From: DASRHT01 sp035650355 | GTDB lineage: Bacteria > Chloroflexota > Ktedonobacteria > Ktedonobacterales > Ktedonobacteraceae | Assembly (NCBI GenBank): GCA_035650355.1 | Contig: DASRHT010000075.1 | Coordinates: 1-64,000, forward strand | Length of the DNA stretch: 64,000 nucleotides | Reading direction: 5' to 3' | Shown: positions 1 to 9,800 of the stretch, one piece after another | How positions within the stretch are numbered: the first letter of the stretch is position 1 | How the letters are laid out: each line of letters starts with the position of its first letter | Made by a program: the position numbers and the translations under genes | The notes under the pieces: generated by a model | What the model was told of the DNA's origin: nothing | The model's input: only the letters and a program-made list of their open reading frames with translations | Databases searched by the model: none

Positions 1-67
1 CTGCCGCCCCCTTGACCCCCGCTTGGCAGACTTTATTCCCGACTTTGCAACAGCCCTGGCAAGAATC

Positions 68-233
68 CAGGGCTTCGCAAACGTTGTCTTTTCATCCTGA
101 ACGGCTCGCTTGCGAGCCGTTGGGGAGAGGAAGGTGCTGGCGGTGGGCACAGCCCACCGCCAGCACCTTCCTCTCCCTGTGAGCGCCTTTGGCGCGAGCA
201 GTCAGCGCGTGCAGCGACTTTGGCGAAGCCCTG
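68..233. repeat. Composite hairpin (MITE-like) repeat, copy 1
   Basis: This is a 166-bp non-coding element bounded by CAGGGCTTCG and the inverted end CGAAGCCCTG. Inside it lie three hairpins: AACGGCTCGC/GCGAGCCGTT, a long stem of about 28 bp with a 3-nt loop near 138-195 (arms starting GGGAGAGGAAGGTG), and GCGCC/GGCGC. The sequence CAAGAATC occurs just outside both ends. A second copy lies at 33828-33980 with its interior inverted. No transposase is nearby, so a non-autonomous element is inferred. Confidence 0.65.
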
Positions 234-244
234 AGCAAGAATCA

Positions 245-301
245 CAGGGCTTTTCAGTTTTCGTCATGCTCGCAAGAGGAGAGGAAAACTGAAAAGCCCT
301 G
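245..301. repeat. Short inverted repeat next to the composite element
   Basis: Two perfect 18-bp arms (245-262 and 284-301, starting CAGGGCTTTTCAG) enclose a 21-nt loop. The outer bases match the ends of the element at 68-233, so this may be a deletion derivative of the same family. It lies downstream of the minus-strand gene ending at 375. Confidence 0.5.
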
Positions 302-315
302 GCAAGGATCAGGAG

Positions 316-372
316 ATGAGGAACGAAGACTGTAGAGATTACCGCTGAAAAATCTACAGTTTCGTTCCTCAT
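316..372 (-). terminator. Hairpin after the small membrane protein gene
   Basis: Arms of about 20 bp with a single-base bulge (ATGAGGAACGAA / TTCGTTCCTCAT) enclose a 16-nt loop, starting 3 bases past the stop codon of the 375-581 gene. No clear T-run follows, so intrinsic termination is only suggested; it may instead stabilise the mRNA end. Confidence 0.45.
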
Positions 373-374
373 GG

Positions 375-581
375 CTACTTTCTGGCTTTTGTTTCTCGAT
401 TCAGCGTAGCAATTAATGTGCCAAGTACAGCAATAATCAGAAGGACACCAGAAGCTACCCGCAGCGAAGCCAGGATGGGTATACTATTGATGAGCGCAAG
501 AACGATAACGGTAATGATAACGCCGATCAGGATAATCATATCGCCGACGAGGAAGTCATAAATGGCCTTGATGACATTCAC
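375..581 (-). CDS. Small membrane protein (two helices), unknown function
   Basis: A 68-residue hydrophobic protein with two predicted membrane segments (about residues 14-34 and 40-60) and a short basic tail. Its ATG overlaps the stop of the upstream FTR1-like gene by four bases (ATGA), so the two are almost certainly translationally coupled. A GGAGG ribosome site precedes the start. I do not recognise a family. The coupling suggests a small partner of the larger permease-like protein, which is inference. Confidence 0.7.
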   Translation of the reverse strand: MNVIKAIYDFLVGDMIILIGVIITVIVLALINSIPILASLRVASGVLLIIAVLGTLIATLNRETKARK

Positions 582-1393
582 GGCTTTACCTCCTGTTGCC
601 CTGCTACGGCTGCCTGGCTGCTGGCCTGCGTGTATGCCAGGCGCTGTTGCTTGCGCTGCTTGAGCCAGCTAATCAGCACGAAGGAAGCGAGCAGATAGAG
701 GGCTGCCAGTCCGATCAATGAGGCGTCGGCGAAAGGCCACGCGACCCCCAATCCTTCACCGGCCCAGAAGGTGCCAAAGGTGGTTAACATAATGCCGACA
801 ACAAACTTCAGCGTATTTTCCGGCACCTGGGTAAGGGGCGCACGCACCAGAGCGCCTGCCAGGATCACCAGGATGCCAGCGACCGCAGCCCCTATGGCGG
901 CAGAATTGATGCCACATGTCTGGGTGCAGACGTTGCTAGCGGCGCTACTGCCGAATGTGATCACGATGAAGGCCACCTCCAGGCCTTCCAGCAGGACTGC
1001 CTTATAGGAGAGAGCCACCCCAAAGGGATGTATCTGGGGAGAGACGGTCTCGCCGCGTGCGCGTAATTCCGCCATTGTCTCTTCAAAAATTGCCTCTTCA
1101 TCATGTAAGGCTTTAAGGCCGCTATAGCGTAAAATGGCCTTTTTAAGCCATTTCAGGCCAAAAAGTACCAGGAGCACGCCGACGGTCAGGCGCAGAATAT
1201 CAATGGGGACAAATTGAACAAGTGCCACTCCGAGAGTTGCAATAATAAGTGCAAGGGTTGCGGCAGCAGCCAATGCGCCCATCAGCGAACTGCGCCAGTT
1301 AATCGTGACGCCGACGACCAGAACAATAGTAAAAGCTTCGACAAACTCAACTGCGGAGGCTAGAAAGGCAGTCGTTGCAACCTCCCACTGCAT
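578..1393 (-). CDS. FTR1-like (COG4280-type) integral membrane protein
   Basis: A 271-residue protein with about seven hydrophobic segments. Two internal repeats carry paired glutamates: EFVEAFTIVL near residue 16 and LLEGLEVAFIV near residue 134. They resemble the REGLE helices of Ftr1/EfeU iron permeases but without the Arg. A TCGI segment with two Cys lies between the halves. The pattern fits the COG4280 group of predicted membrane proteins, so a metal-transport role is possible but unproven. The start has an AGGAG site 7 bases upstream. It is co-transcribed with the small membrane protein downstream. Confidence 0.75.
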   Translation of the reverse strand: MQWEVATTAFLASAVEFVEAFTIVLVVGVTINWRSSLMGALAAAATLALIIATLGVALVQFVPIDILRLTVGVLLVLFGLKWLKKAILRYSGLKALHDEEAIFEETMAELRARGETVSPQIHPFGVALSYKAVLLEGLEVAFIVITFGSSAASNVCTQTCGINSAAIGAAVAGILVILAGALVRAPLTQVPENTLKFVVGIMLTTFGTFWAGEGLGVAWPFADASLIGLAALYLLASFVLISWLKQRKQQRLAYTQASSQAAVAGQQEVKP

Positions 1394-1519
1394 GCATGTT
1401 CTCCTGTTCTGCTAATTTGGATGCGGAATACGGATAGTATCCATCCTGGAGAGAGCCATAAACAAAGCGAAATAGTGCTTTGCATGCTTATTGTAGCATA
1501 TCATCGTGGTATCCGGTTG

Positions 1520-2380
1520 TTAGCTTCTGGTCGCGACAAGCTGTAGCCAGATGCGTGGCACCTGGGTTAGCGCCAGTTCCTCTCCCGCCTGATAGACTGC
1601 CGACTTGAGCGCGGCTGCGCCGAGGGACAGTGGTACGCCGGGTAGCGCCCCTTCAATAAAAAGCCAGTACTGGCCGATATCTCGCCAGGCGTCAAGGGAG
1701 ATCTGGGCCGTCGTTTGCTCGGCCTCCACCTTGCCAAAGCCGCTTTTCTTCAGCAGATCAATGTAGCCTTCAGTACTAAGCCATTGCATTGCCGTCGCTT
1801 TCGCCTCGCGTGATAGCTGGGCCTCTGGATGCTCTTTTCTCAGCCAGCCGACAGCCCGGCGCGTCCAGAGCCGATAGAAGCGCTCAGTTCCTGGCACATA
1901 CGTCCCTTCGAAAAAGGCGGTGTTGCAGGCGAAAATTCTGCCAGGGGCGAGCAGGCTTGCCATTTGTTGCAAGACGGTGAATTTATCGGGGATCAGGTGA
2001 ATCGCGTTACAGAAAAATGCGGCATCGGCATTCTGGAGAATATTGGGGAGATCGCTGGCTTCTCCCTGAATAAAGTCGGCGCGTACCTGTAATCCCAATT
2101 CGGCCATGCCGGTCTGAGCGCGTCGTAACGCTTCTGCAGAGGGATCGATTCCGATAAGGTGGATATAGTGCAGGCGTCCTTGCAGAGCCATTTCCTCCGC
2201 GATTAATCGCGTGATAGCTCCCGTGCCACATGCCATATCCACAATCGTGAGAGAGTCGCTGCCAGGCAGGTGAGCCAGCGCCTGCCTGACAAGGGAGCGA
2301 TTAACCTCAGTGTAAAATGCGTGAGCTGCGAACGGTTCAAATGTATAAAGATTGGTTTCTTCTGTTTCTATGAGACCCAT
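1520..2380 (-). CDS. Class I SAM-dependent methyltransferase
   Basis: A 286-residue soluble protein with a Rossmann methyltransferase core. Motif I is VDMACGTGAITRL near residue 47, an acidic loop GIDPSAEAL follows near residue 76, and DAAFFCNAIHL near residue 118 corresponds to motif IV. The C-terminal half is helical and may hold the substrate, which cannot be named. A strong GGAGGAG ribosome site precedes the ATG. The gene lies alone between the FTR1-like gene and the FabG-like gene, all on the same strand but with spacers of 80-130 bp. Confidence 0.85.
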   Translation of the reverse strand: MGLIETEETNLYTFEPFAAHAFYTEVNRSLVRQALAHLPGSDSLTIVDMACGTGAITRLIAEEMALQGRLHYIHLIGIDPSAEALRRAQTGMAELGLQVRADFIQGEASDLPNILQNADAAFFCNAIHLIPDKFTVLQQMASLLAPGRIFACNTAFFEGTYVPGTERFYRLWTRRAVGWLRKEHPEAQLSREAKATAMQWLSTEGYIDLLKKSGFGKVEAEQTTAQISLDAWRDIGQYWLFIEGALPGVPLSLGAAALKSAVYQAGEELALTQVPRIWLQLVATRS

Positions 2381-2462
2381 AGATATCTCCTCCTTAACTG
2401 CAAGTGTGCTAAAGAGTTAGAGAGGGTCCACCGCTAACTTGTTTCACGGATTTTGCAATGTT

Positions 2463-3230
2463 TTAGACATGCATCGCCATACCGCCATCAACACAGAGAA
2501 CCTGCCCGGTAATATATCCTGCCTCTGGAGAGCAGAGGAACCCAATCGCTGCTGCCACCTCCTCGGTGCTGCCGAAGCGTCCCAGTGGGGTGGCTTCGAG
2601 CATAAACTGACGCTGCTGCTCATTTAAGACTGATGTAAGTTCGGTTGGTATAAACCCTGGTGCGACCGCATTAGCTGTGATGTTGCGGCTGGCCATTTCG
2701 CGCGCTGTGCTGAGGGTAAGAGCGATGATAGCTGCTTTAGATGCGCCATAGTTGGCCTGTCCCGCAGGCCCCAGCAGACCGGCGACCGACGTCACATTAA
2801 CAATTCTGCCCCAGCGCGCTTTCATCATGCTACGTAGCCCCGCTTTTGTGCAAAGGAACGCGGAGCGCAGGTTGCTATCTATCACATGTTCAAAATCGGC
2901 AAGCGACATTTGAAGGATCAATTTATCGCGGGTGGTGCCTGCGTTATTGACGAGAATCGTAATGGGGCCGAGTGCCTCTGTTGCTTCTGAAAAGAGCCGT
3001 GCCACCTCTTCCTCCTGACTTACATTGGCCTGGATAGCGATGCAGCGTCTGCCCAATGCCTCAATGGATGCTTTTGTTTCGGCGGCGGCATTTGCATTGC
3101 TGCGATAATTGATAATAACATCAGCGCCTGCCTGGGCCAGGCGCTGAGCTGCTGAGCGACCAATGCCCTGCCCGCTCCCGGTGACCAGGGCAACTTTGCC
3201 CGTCAGTGAAAGTTGTTGTTCACTTGTCAT
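2463..3230 (-). CDS. fabG: 3-oxoacyl-ACP reductase-like SDR (FabG family)
   Basis: A classical short-chain dehydrogenase of about 255 residues. It shows the NADP(H) site TGSGQGIG, the NNAG motif, the catalytic YGASKAA (Tyr/Lys) and PGFIPTEL after the active site. Closest in character to FabG, which reduces 3-oxoacyl-ACP in fatty acid or polyketide synthesis, but many SDRs share this layout. I chose the ATG at 3230 (MTSEQQ) because AGAGGA lies 8 bases upstream; an in-frame ATG at 3251 has no good ribosome site. Confidence 0.85.
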   Translation of the reverse strand: MTSEQQLSLTGKVALVTGSGQGIGRSAAQRLAQAGADVIINYRSNANAAAETKASIEALGRRCIAIQANVSQEEEVARLFSEATEALGPITILVNNAGTTRDKLILQMSLADFEHVIDSNLRSAFLCTKAGLRSMMKARWGRIVNVTSVAGLLGPAGQANYGASKAAIIALTLSTAREMASRNITANAVAPGFIPTELTSVLNEQQRQFMLEATPLGRFGSTEEVAAAIGFLCSPEAGYITGQVLCVDGGMAMHV

Positions 3231-3492
3231 CTTTGCTATCCTCTGGGTCATAAAATTTTCTTTGCATTATGGTTCTGTAGTATAGCAAAATTAGTAATTG
3301 AAAATCTAGCGTTTTATGACGGAGTTTAGCCCTGGAAAATCCACCCTTATCGTCGCCCTCTCTGTAGACCAGAGAGTGTATTTCAATGGCTTGAAGAGAA
3401 AAACGCGAATGCCACCTGTGCTTTCCAGGTACTTTAACGGTAATGACATTCCACAGGGGTTAAAACCTGCGGGTGATGGTAGTTTTTTGGAG

Positions 3493-4641
3493 TTAACTGG
3501 CCTTTGCTCGTTTTTTGTCGCGATATTTCCCCCTGGATAAACCCTTGTTTGCTCTGATATGCGAATGCCCTGATGGATGGACTGACAAACCGCCTTCCCT
3601 TTGCTCAGGCCGATAGTTATCTGCGCCAGACGAGAACGTAGTCACTGAGGCTGTCTCCGGCGCTGGTTGGCAAGCGGGTGAGATTTCCGTAACCATGCCC
3701 GGCAACGGAGTGCTAGGCTCAGTGGGCAGTGGCGTCTCCACAGGAGGTTGCGGGGGGAGCGGCGTCTCGATATTCGCAGGCTGCCAGTTTTGCTGTGAGG
3801 CCGCCTGCTCTTTTGTGGAGACGTTTGTCGTCGCATGAGGATCGTTAACGCTTGCCTTACCGATGCTAGGCATGCGCGGCCTGGTAATATCAACCTCCGG
3901 GTCCAGTTGTGTGTGCTCATCGATGATCGCGCCGCACACCTGGTCAACAGTGAGATTGCGCGCGGCCAGCAGATAAGCGTCGGCGAGCAGCGTTTGTTGC
4001 ATATCGGCAACAAGGAAATTGGCTCCGGTCAAGTTTGCTCCGCGCAAATCAGTTCCTGCAAGGTTGGCGGCAGAGAGATCAGCTCCTGTAAGGTCGGCTC
4101 CCGCAAGGCATGCTCCCGCGAGATCGGCCATGTACAGGTTAGTATTGGCGAGCCGGGCATTACTCAGGTTTGCCTGTCTCAGGTATCGATAAGATAGATC
4201 GTATTTAGAGAGATCAGCACCTGGCAAGTTGATTGGGCGCCAGGATATCCCATTGCTTTGTTGTTGTCCTGACAGTGGAGCTTCCTCGATATGGGGGATG
4301 CGCTCCAACTCATATGCCATGCGAACTTTTTCTGCCGAAGACTTGTATTGCTGCGTTAAATCCTGCACACGAGCAGCGTCTTCCATCGCCCATACCTGCC
4401 ACTGCATGTATATCTGTTGCACTTGAGCGATCAGCCTCTTTTCTGCTTCACGAGTATAGCTTTCCAGTATCGCCTGCCCCCGTTGCTGACGTACTTCCTG
4501 TGCTCGTTCCCAGGCATACTGCTGCGCGTGAATATTGTCCAAGCTCTGCTGCTGCATTTTTAGCGTGACCAATTGCGTCATCAACACAATTGCAATCAGC
4601 ACACTAACAATTCCCCCGACTACCAACATCTCAGCTATCAT
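3493..4641 (-). CDS. Membrane-anchored coiled-coil protein with pentapeptide repeats
   Basis: A 382-residue protein in four parts: an N-terminal membrane helix (about 5-27), a charged helical/coiled-coil stretch (30-115), a block of about 15 pentapeptide repeats of A(D/N)LXX type (about 140-215, e.g. GADLTGADLSAANL), and a Pro/Thr-rich, then basic, C-terminal tail. Pentapeptide repeats form right-handed beta helices and usually mediate protein contacts; no catalytic motif is seen. The tail is low-complexity and likely disordered. A GGGAG site precedes the ATG. Confidence 0.8.
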   Translation of the reverse strand: MIAEMLVVGGIVSVLIAIVLMTQLVTLKMQQQSLDNIHAQQYAWERAQEVRQQRGQAILESYTREAEKRLIAQVQQIYMQWQVWAMEDAARVQDLTQQYKSSAEKVRMAYELERIPHIEEAPLSGQQQSNGISWRPINLPGADLSKYDLSYRYLRQANLSNARLANTNLYMADLAGACLAGADLTGADLSAANLAGTDLRGANLTGANFLVADMQQTLLADAYLLAARNLTVDQVCGAIIDEHTQLDPEVDITRPRMPSIGKASVNDPHATTNVSTKEQAASQQNWQPANIETPLPPQPPVETPLPTEPSTPLPGMVTEISPACQPAPETASVTTFSSGADNYRPEQREGGLSVHPSGHSHIRANKGLSRGKYRDKKRAKAS

Positions 4642-4855
4642 TTTCAGCTCCCAAAATATACATTTGTTCTATGTTTGTAACAACGCAGATGCGTGCATGC
4701 GGTAACAGGAGAAGGGGTTATATGAAAAAACTTTCATGCTTGCTGACAAATCAGGTATGAAGAATAGATAGAGTGCAATATTGTATGCAGACATGTTGTA
4801 CGGCATGCCTGCATTTTTCGTATGTGTGGCTATCTTATAGCCATACTCTCGTGAT

Positions 4856-5893
4856 TTATTGGATCTGGAAGCTGATGGTAGCCTGATGAGTCCCTTCGGC
4901 TGGATCGGCAAGCAGGGTCATGGTGAAATCAGTGTTGCCCTCGGGGACGAGGAAGGCCACGTCTCCTGTTGCATTCGTTGTACCCGCAGGGACGCTGAAC
5001 GGGATGGTCCAGGATGCAGGAGGGGCGACTGTACTACCGGCTTGTAGACGCAGAAGGCTGCTGGCGTAGCCGTTGTAATCCTTACTAGAAGGATTGTCTA
5101 TTTTAAGGGAGACAACCACGTAGACATCTCCTTTATCCGCCTGTTTACCCTCATAGCTCAACTGCGATGAAGCCCCGGTCATTGTCCAATTTGTAGTCCA
5201 ACTGCCATTGGTATATTGCGTTTGCTTGTTCGGGGTCGAGACCTTCGCCTGGTATTTACTCACGTCGCTATTGGGAGCGAGTAGAACGTCGATGGGCGTT
5301 TCGGTGGCCGTGCCGAAGTGCAGTGTGAGCTGCTTAACATCAACTGTGAGGGGGACGGCAAAATCAAACCAGTCGGTGCGTGATACCAGCGCCTCGGGTC
5401 CATACGCGTCTTTCGCGTTCAGCAGATCGACGCTGGTATTATCGGGCATAAGCAGGTGGACCGCTCCAGAGAGGTAGTACGACGAATTGTTTTGTGAAGT
5501 GTTCTCCTCTTTCATATCGATCCGCAGCGCACCAGGCTTATCCGCGCTGGTTCTACTGTCATCGGTAAAGTAGCTCGCCTGTTCAGTATCGACAATCGTG
5601 AATTTTACGCTGGCATAGGTGATTGTGACGTTGATGGAGGTCGTTCCCGACGTTGTTGTTGTGGCTGTTGTCGCGGCTGTCGGCGTGGCACCTGTGGAGG
5701 TGCCAGGTGTAGTTGTCAAAGGACCTGTACTGCTACCTCCGCCGAAGCCAGCACCGCCGGAGCCGAGGTTGGGGTTGGTGCCGCATGCGCTGGTGAGGAA
5801 AAGAACAACAAGGAACGCGCCTACGCTCAGCAGCCCGAACATTCTGCTTGAAGGGTTTTTCTTTCGTTGTAGAGGTAGAGAGGATGGTGACAT
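4856..5893 (-). CDS. Putative lipoprotein, extracellular
   Basis: A 345-residue protein with a basic N-terminus, a hydrophobic segment (about 18-34) and a lipobox LTSAC, so it is probably lipidated at Cys 37. A Gly/Ser/Thr-rich linker (about 43-95) follows. The remainder has a beta-rich pattern, including a surface segment WTIPFSVPAGTTNATG and a C-terminal Ig-like strand pattern, reminiscent of DUF4352-type lipoproteins. No enzyme motif is visible. An AAAGGA site lies rather far (about 13 nt) from the chosen ATG. Confidence 0.75.
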   Translation of the reverse strand: MSPSSLPLQRKKNPSSRMFGLLSVGAFLVVLFLTSACGTNPNLGSGGAGFGGGSSTGPLTTTPGTSTGATPTAATTATTTTSGTTSINVTITYASVKFTIVDTEQASYFTDDSRTSADKPGALRIDMKEENTSQNNSSYYLSGAVHLLMPDNTSVDLLNAKDAYGPEALVSRTDWFDFAVPLTVDVKQLTLHFGTATETPIDVLLAPNSDVSKYQAKVSTPNKQTQYTNGSWTTNWTMTGASSQLSYEGKQADKGDVYVVVSLKIDNPSSKDYNGYASSLLRLQAGSTVAPPASWTIPFSVPAGTTNATGDVAFLVPEGNTDFTMTLLADPAEGTHQATISFQIQ

Positions 5894-5937
5894 AGCTGTC
5901 TATTTTTCCTTTCGATACTGATAAAGCATGACGAGAT

Positions 5938-6624
5938 TTACAAGCCTAATGATTTTAGTCGCTGCTGTGCAGCAAACATCCCTTTTTGAGCTTCAGTGTG
6001 CCAGACTTGCCAGACGTCACCACCTTTAAGAGCAGGAGCAGCGTTGTTTAGTTCGTTGAGCGCCAGCGTAAAGCCGGTATATGCCTGCTGAGCGCGCTCG
6101 ATGCGTTCGGTCTGGGAGTCGGCGTTGCGGCTCAAGTGCAGGGCAAGCGTCGCGTGATCAATGGCGCTGAGCGCGCTACCCAGCTTGCGATCAATCTCAT
6201 CCTCTGCCGACAATGCCGATCCTCCTTTGACAGCGCCAATCCCTGCCAGCTCGTGGGCGTGTTCCTGAAGCGCCAGTTCGATGATGCCCAGAATTTGCTC
6301 AGCCGCCCTGAGTGCGTCCTGGGGATGAATGCGATCCATCAAAGTTTCTTCGATAGAGGTAGCAAGGAGAGCTGCTCGCAGGCGTATCTTCTCTGTGCGA
6401 TTGAGCCCGAAAACCGCAATAACCTCTTCCATCTCATCAATGTTCAAAACGGGAAAGCTTTTGGCAATCTTGAGAGATCGCTGCAAGCGGCGCACCTTCT
6501 CACGATGAATATGCGCACGGTCATCTAAATGGCCCAGCCCCACGCCATGAACTGCCAGAATCTCCTGTAGCACACGGGCAAACAGATTCCAGCCGCCCTG
6601 CGGCATTGCATGATCGTTCATCAT
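5938..6624 (-). CDS. Helical protein with possible HTH-like N-terminus, unknown
   Basis: A 228-residue protein, almost entirely helical and charged. Residues about 8-75 (WNLFARVLQEILAV ... MEEVIAVFGLNRTEKIRL) resemble the degenerate XRE-like domains common in Ktedonobacteria, but no confident DNA-binding motif can be claimed. The start at 6624 is preferred over the ATG at 6681 because GGAG lies 8 bases upstream. It is transcribed divergently from the TPR-CHAT gene, 185 bp apart, so the two may share regulation or work together; that is inference. Confidence 0.65.
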   Translation of the reverse strand: MMNDHAMPQGGWNLFARVLQEILAVHGVGLGHLDDRAHIHREKVRRLQRSLKIAKSFPVLNIDEMEEVIAVFGLNRTEKIRLRAALLATSIEETLMDRIHPQDALRAAEQILGIIELALQEHAHELAGIGAVKGGSALSAEDEIDRKLGSALSAIDHATLALHLSRNADSQTERIERAQQAYTGFTLALNELNNAAPALKGGDVWQVWHTEAQKGMFAAQQRLKSLGL

Positions 6625-6754
6625 ATGTGTCTCTCCTTCTGCTGAAAGCATAACCTGGCTGTTCCGTTCCTGAAAACCCACAAATATGTGGGGGTATGGA
6701 GTGCATAAATTTTGCCTACTATTTCTAAGAATAGTTTTCGTTTATCTCATAGAC

Positions 6755-6760
6755 TATAAT
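6755..6760 (+). promoter_or_regulatory. -10 element upstream of the TPR-CHAT gene
   Basis: A perfect TATAAT sits 50 bases before the start of the TPR-CHAT gene. No good -35 lies 16-18 bases upstream, so the promoter would be weak or activator-dependent. Confidence 0.35.
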
Positions 6761-6809
6761 AAAGTGAGCTTTTGCTATTTGCGTATAAATATGAGAGGAA
6801 TATTGTTGC

Positions 6810-9800
6810 ATGAAGCACTTCAGCTCTGATAAATATACTCAATCGAACCAGCAGGCACATAATGCATTCATGCTTGATCTACCTGCGGGTCTGGAACTGG
6901 TAGCGCGTCAATTCGTCGAGTTGCAGGGTCATGGGCGACCTTACCAGACGGCGGAAGCTCGGATAGCATTTTTGCGCCACGCCCTGGCACAGCTTCAGCC
7001 GCCTTCTGCTTGCGCGCCAGAGACGTATGCCGCCCTTCAGCGCGAGTTAGCGGTGGCTTATCTGGATGATGTTGGCGTTGGGCGCAGCCAGCATATGGAA
7101 GCCGCTCTTCTCGCCTGTGAAACCGCTTTAGAGGTCTACACTCTCGCGCATTATCCCTACCAGTATGCCAGCTTGCAGATTACACTGGGCAATATTTATC
7201 GTGAGCGCATTGCGCAGCCCCAGCGTGAGAATCTGGAGCGAGCCATTGCCTATTATCGCACCGCCTTGCAATATTTCACTCTGAAGGATTTTTCTTATGA
7301 GTATGCTCAGGCTCAGCAAGAGCTAGGACAGGTTTACCAGCTCCGCGTTGAGGGCAAGCGGCCTGAGAATATCGAGCTGTCTATTGGCTTTTGTCGGCAA
7401 GCATTGAGCGTTTATACGGAACAGGGTTGGCCCGTTGAGCATGCAAAAACATTGCATATCCTGGGGACTGCCTATATCCGTCGTCTCACTGGCGACCGAC
7501 GTGAGAATCTGGAACAGGCCATTGCTTATTATCAGCAAGCTGCGGCTATCTTCGCTCCTGAAACGTTTCCGATGGAATATGGGAAAATACAGAACAATCT
7601 GGCTGCCGCGTATTCACAGCGCATCAGCGGAGAGCAGCGTGATAACATCGAGCAAGCTATTGCCTGTTATCGCCGGGCTTTGCGTGTATGTGCCTTGCAA
7701 ACGTTTCCTACAGAATACGCGAACTACCAGAATAACCTGGGTATCGCCTATTGGCAGCGCGTGGTGGGGGAGCGACGTGACAACCTGGAACAGGCTATCG
7801 CTTGCTATCGCGAGGGTTTGCGCGTTCATACCCTGGAGGCTTTCCCCTACCAGTATGCGATGCTGCACAACAATCTGGGTGCTGTTTACGTTGTGCGTAT
7901 GCAGGGGACGCGGCGCGAGAATCTGGAGCAGGCCATCAAGTGTTATCAAGAAGCTTTGCGCGTCTGGACGCTGGAACAGTTCCCTTATCAGTATGCGAAG
8001 TTGCAGAATAACCTGGGTGAAGCCTATCAGCATCGTCTCTCAGGAGAGAAACACGCCAATCTACAGCAGGCCATAGCCTGTTATCAGGAGGCTTTACGCA
8101 TCTGGACATTGCATGCTTCCCCTCTGGACTATGCTATGACCCAGCGCAATCTTGGCGTGACCTACCAGCTTCTCATAGCCGATAGCTTCCAGGAGAATCT
8201 CGCCTTAGCGGTCGCCTCACATCAGGAGGCGCTTGCTGTCTATACGCTAGAAGCGTTTCCCTCTGAGCATCGCCAGGTGCAACTTGAGTGCGCCGAGACG
8301 CAGGCGCTTCGCCAGGACTGGCAGGCGGCCCATAACGCTTATGCCGCTGCTCGTCAGGCTGAAGATCTGCTGGTGGCTCTGGGAGCAGGTGTAGTTGGTC
8401 GTGATGCCATTCTCAAAGAGGGCCGCGATGCTGCTGTGCGCGATGGCTTCGTGCTGGCACAATTGGGACGCATAGAGGAGGCAGCTTTAGTGATTGAAAG
8501 CGGACGGGCGCGTGGCCTGGCTGAAGCAATCCAGTTTAATGCTGCCGCTCCAGAGCACGTCAACGATCCTGAGCGGCGTGAACGCTATACGACGGCGCGT
8601 CAGGCTTTTATCGCTACGCAGGCCGCGTTGCAGGCTGCGCCTCCGTCGGGACTGGATGAGGACGGCCAGCGCCAGGTCATGCTAGAGCGTACTGCCAACT
8701 ATCGGACCGCCCGAGCCACTTTCGATGCGGTGGTCGAAACGATTCGCGTTGCGCAAGATCCCTCTGACTTCCTGCACGCCACGCTTGATGCTGCCACGCT
8801 GCTGAACGCCGCCGAGCATTGTGGTCAGGGGCATGTCCTGGTCTATCTCGCCGCAACTCCCTGGGGCGGCGTAGCCATAGGCGTGTTTGCCCCCAATTCC
8901 GTTATGCAGACCGGGCCTCATTTTGCGGCGCTGGCTTTACCTTCTCTCACCGACACATTGGTAGACTCATTAGTCGAAACGCGCGTGGGCGCTGATGGGG
9001 ATTATGTGACGGGCGGCTTCGACTGCGCCCAGCGTGGTAACTCCTTTGAGCTTTTACTGTCCTGGCCTGGCGCAACTTTCCGCGAGCAGGCTGAGGCGCT
9101 CAACGCCGCCTGTATCGCGCAGGAACATCTAGCAACGCTTGACCAGGCGGCGCAGTTTGTGCTTTCCATTCCCCAATTGAGTGTGCTGATGGATACGTCC
9201 TTGAGTGCTTTAAGCGATGAAAACCGCGCTTTGATTGCGGGTACGCTCAATCATGCTGTGCTGCAACGCGAATTGCAACGCTGCCAGCCCCTCCTCCAGG
9301 AGATGATACTGCAACCGGTCGTTGCATGGCTACGCGAAGCTGGCGCGCATAGTCTGACTCTCATCCCCTGTGGACCGCTCGCGGCTTTTCCTCTGACCTG
9401 CATCCCGCTCAGCGACGGCTATACGGTCAATGAGACGCTTCCCACCAGCGTTGCGCCCAGCACCCGCTCTCTTCTGCCTGACAGGCACGCTGCTGTGGCG
9501 CGTACAGGTATCTGTGCTTTGGGCAATCCCTATCCTACGCAGCAAGCGTTGCGCTGGGGTGAAGCCGAGGCATTCACCATCGCCAAACTCGGCGATCAGC
9601 TCGGGCGGCCATCTGGAGTTAAAGTACAATGGCAGGCTACGCGCAACTGGCTGATCGAATCGCTCCAGACGGGCCACGTTGTGGATGCCTCCTGTCATGG
9701 CGAGTTCGATACCCATAATTTCCTCTCCTCAAAATTGATCCTGGCCCACGAGGAAACATTGACATTGGCCGATATGTTAAGTTACCAGGTTGATCTACGC

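Noticed and set aside
7435..8076. 213-residue plus-strand ORF within the TPR region
   Set aside because: Out-of-frame reading of the tandem TPR-coding repeats.
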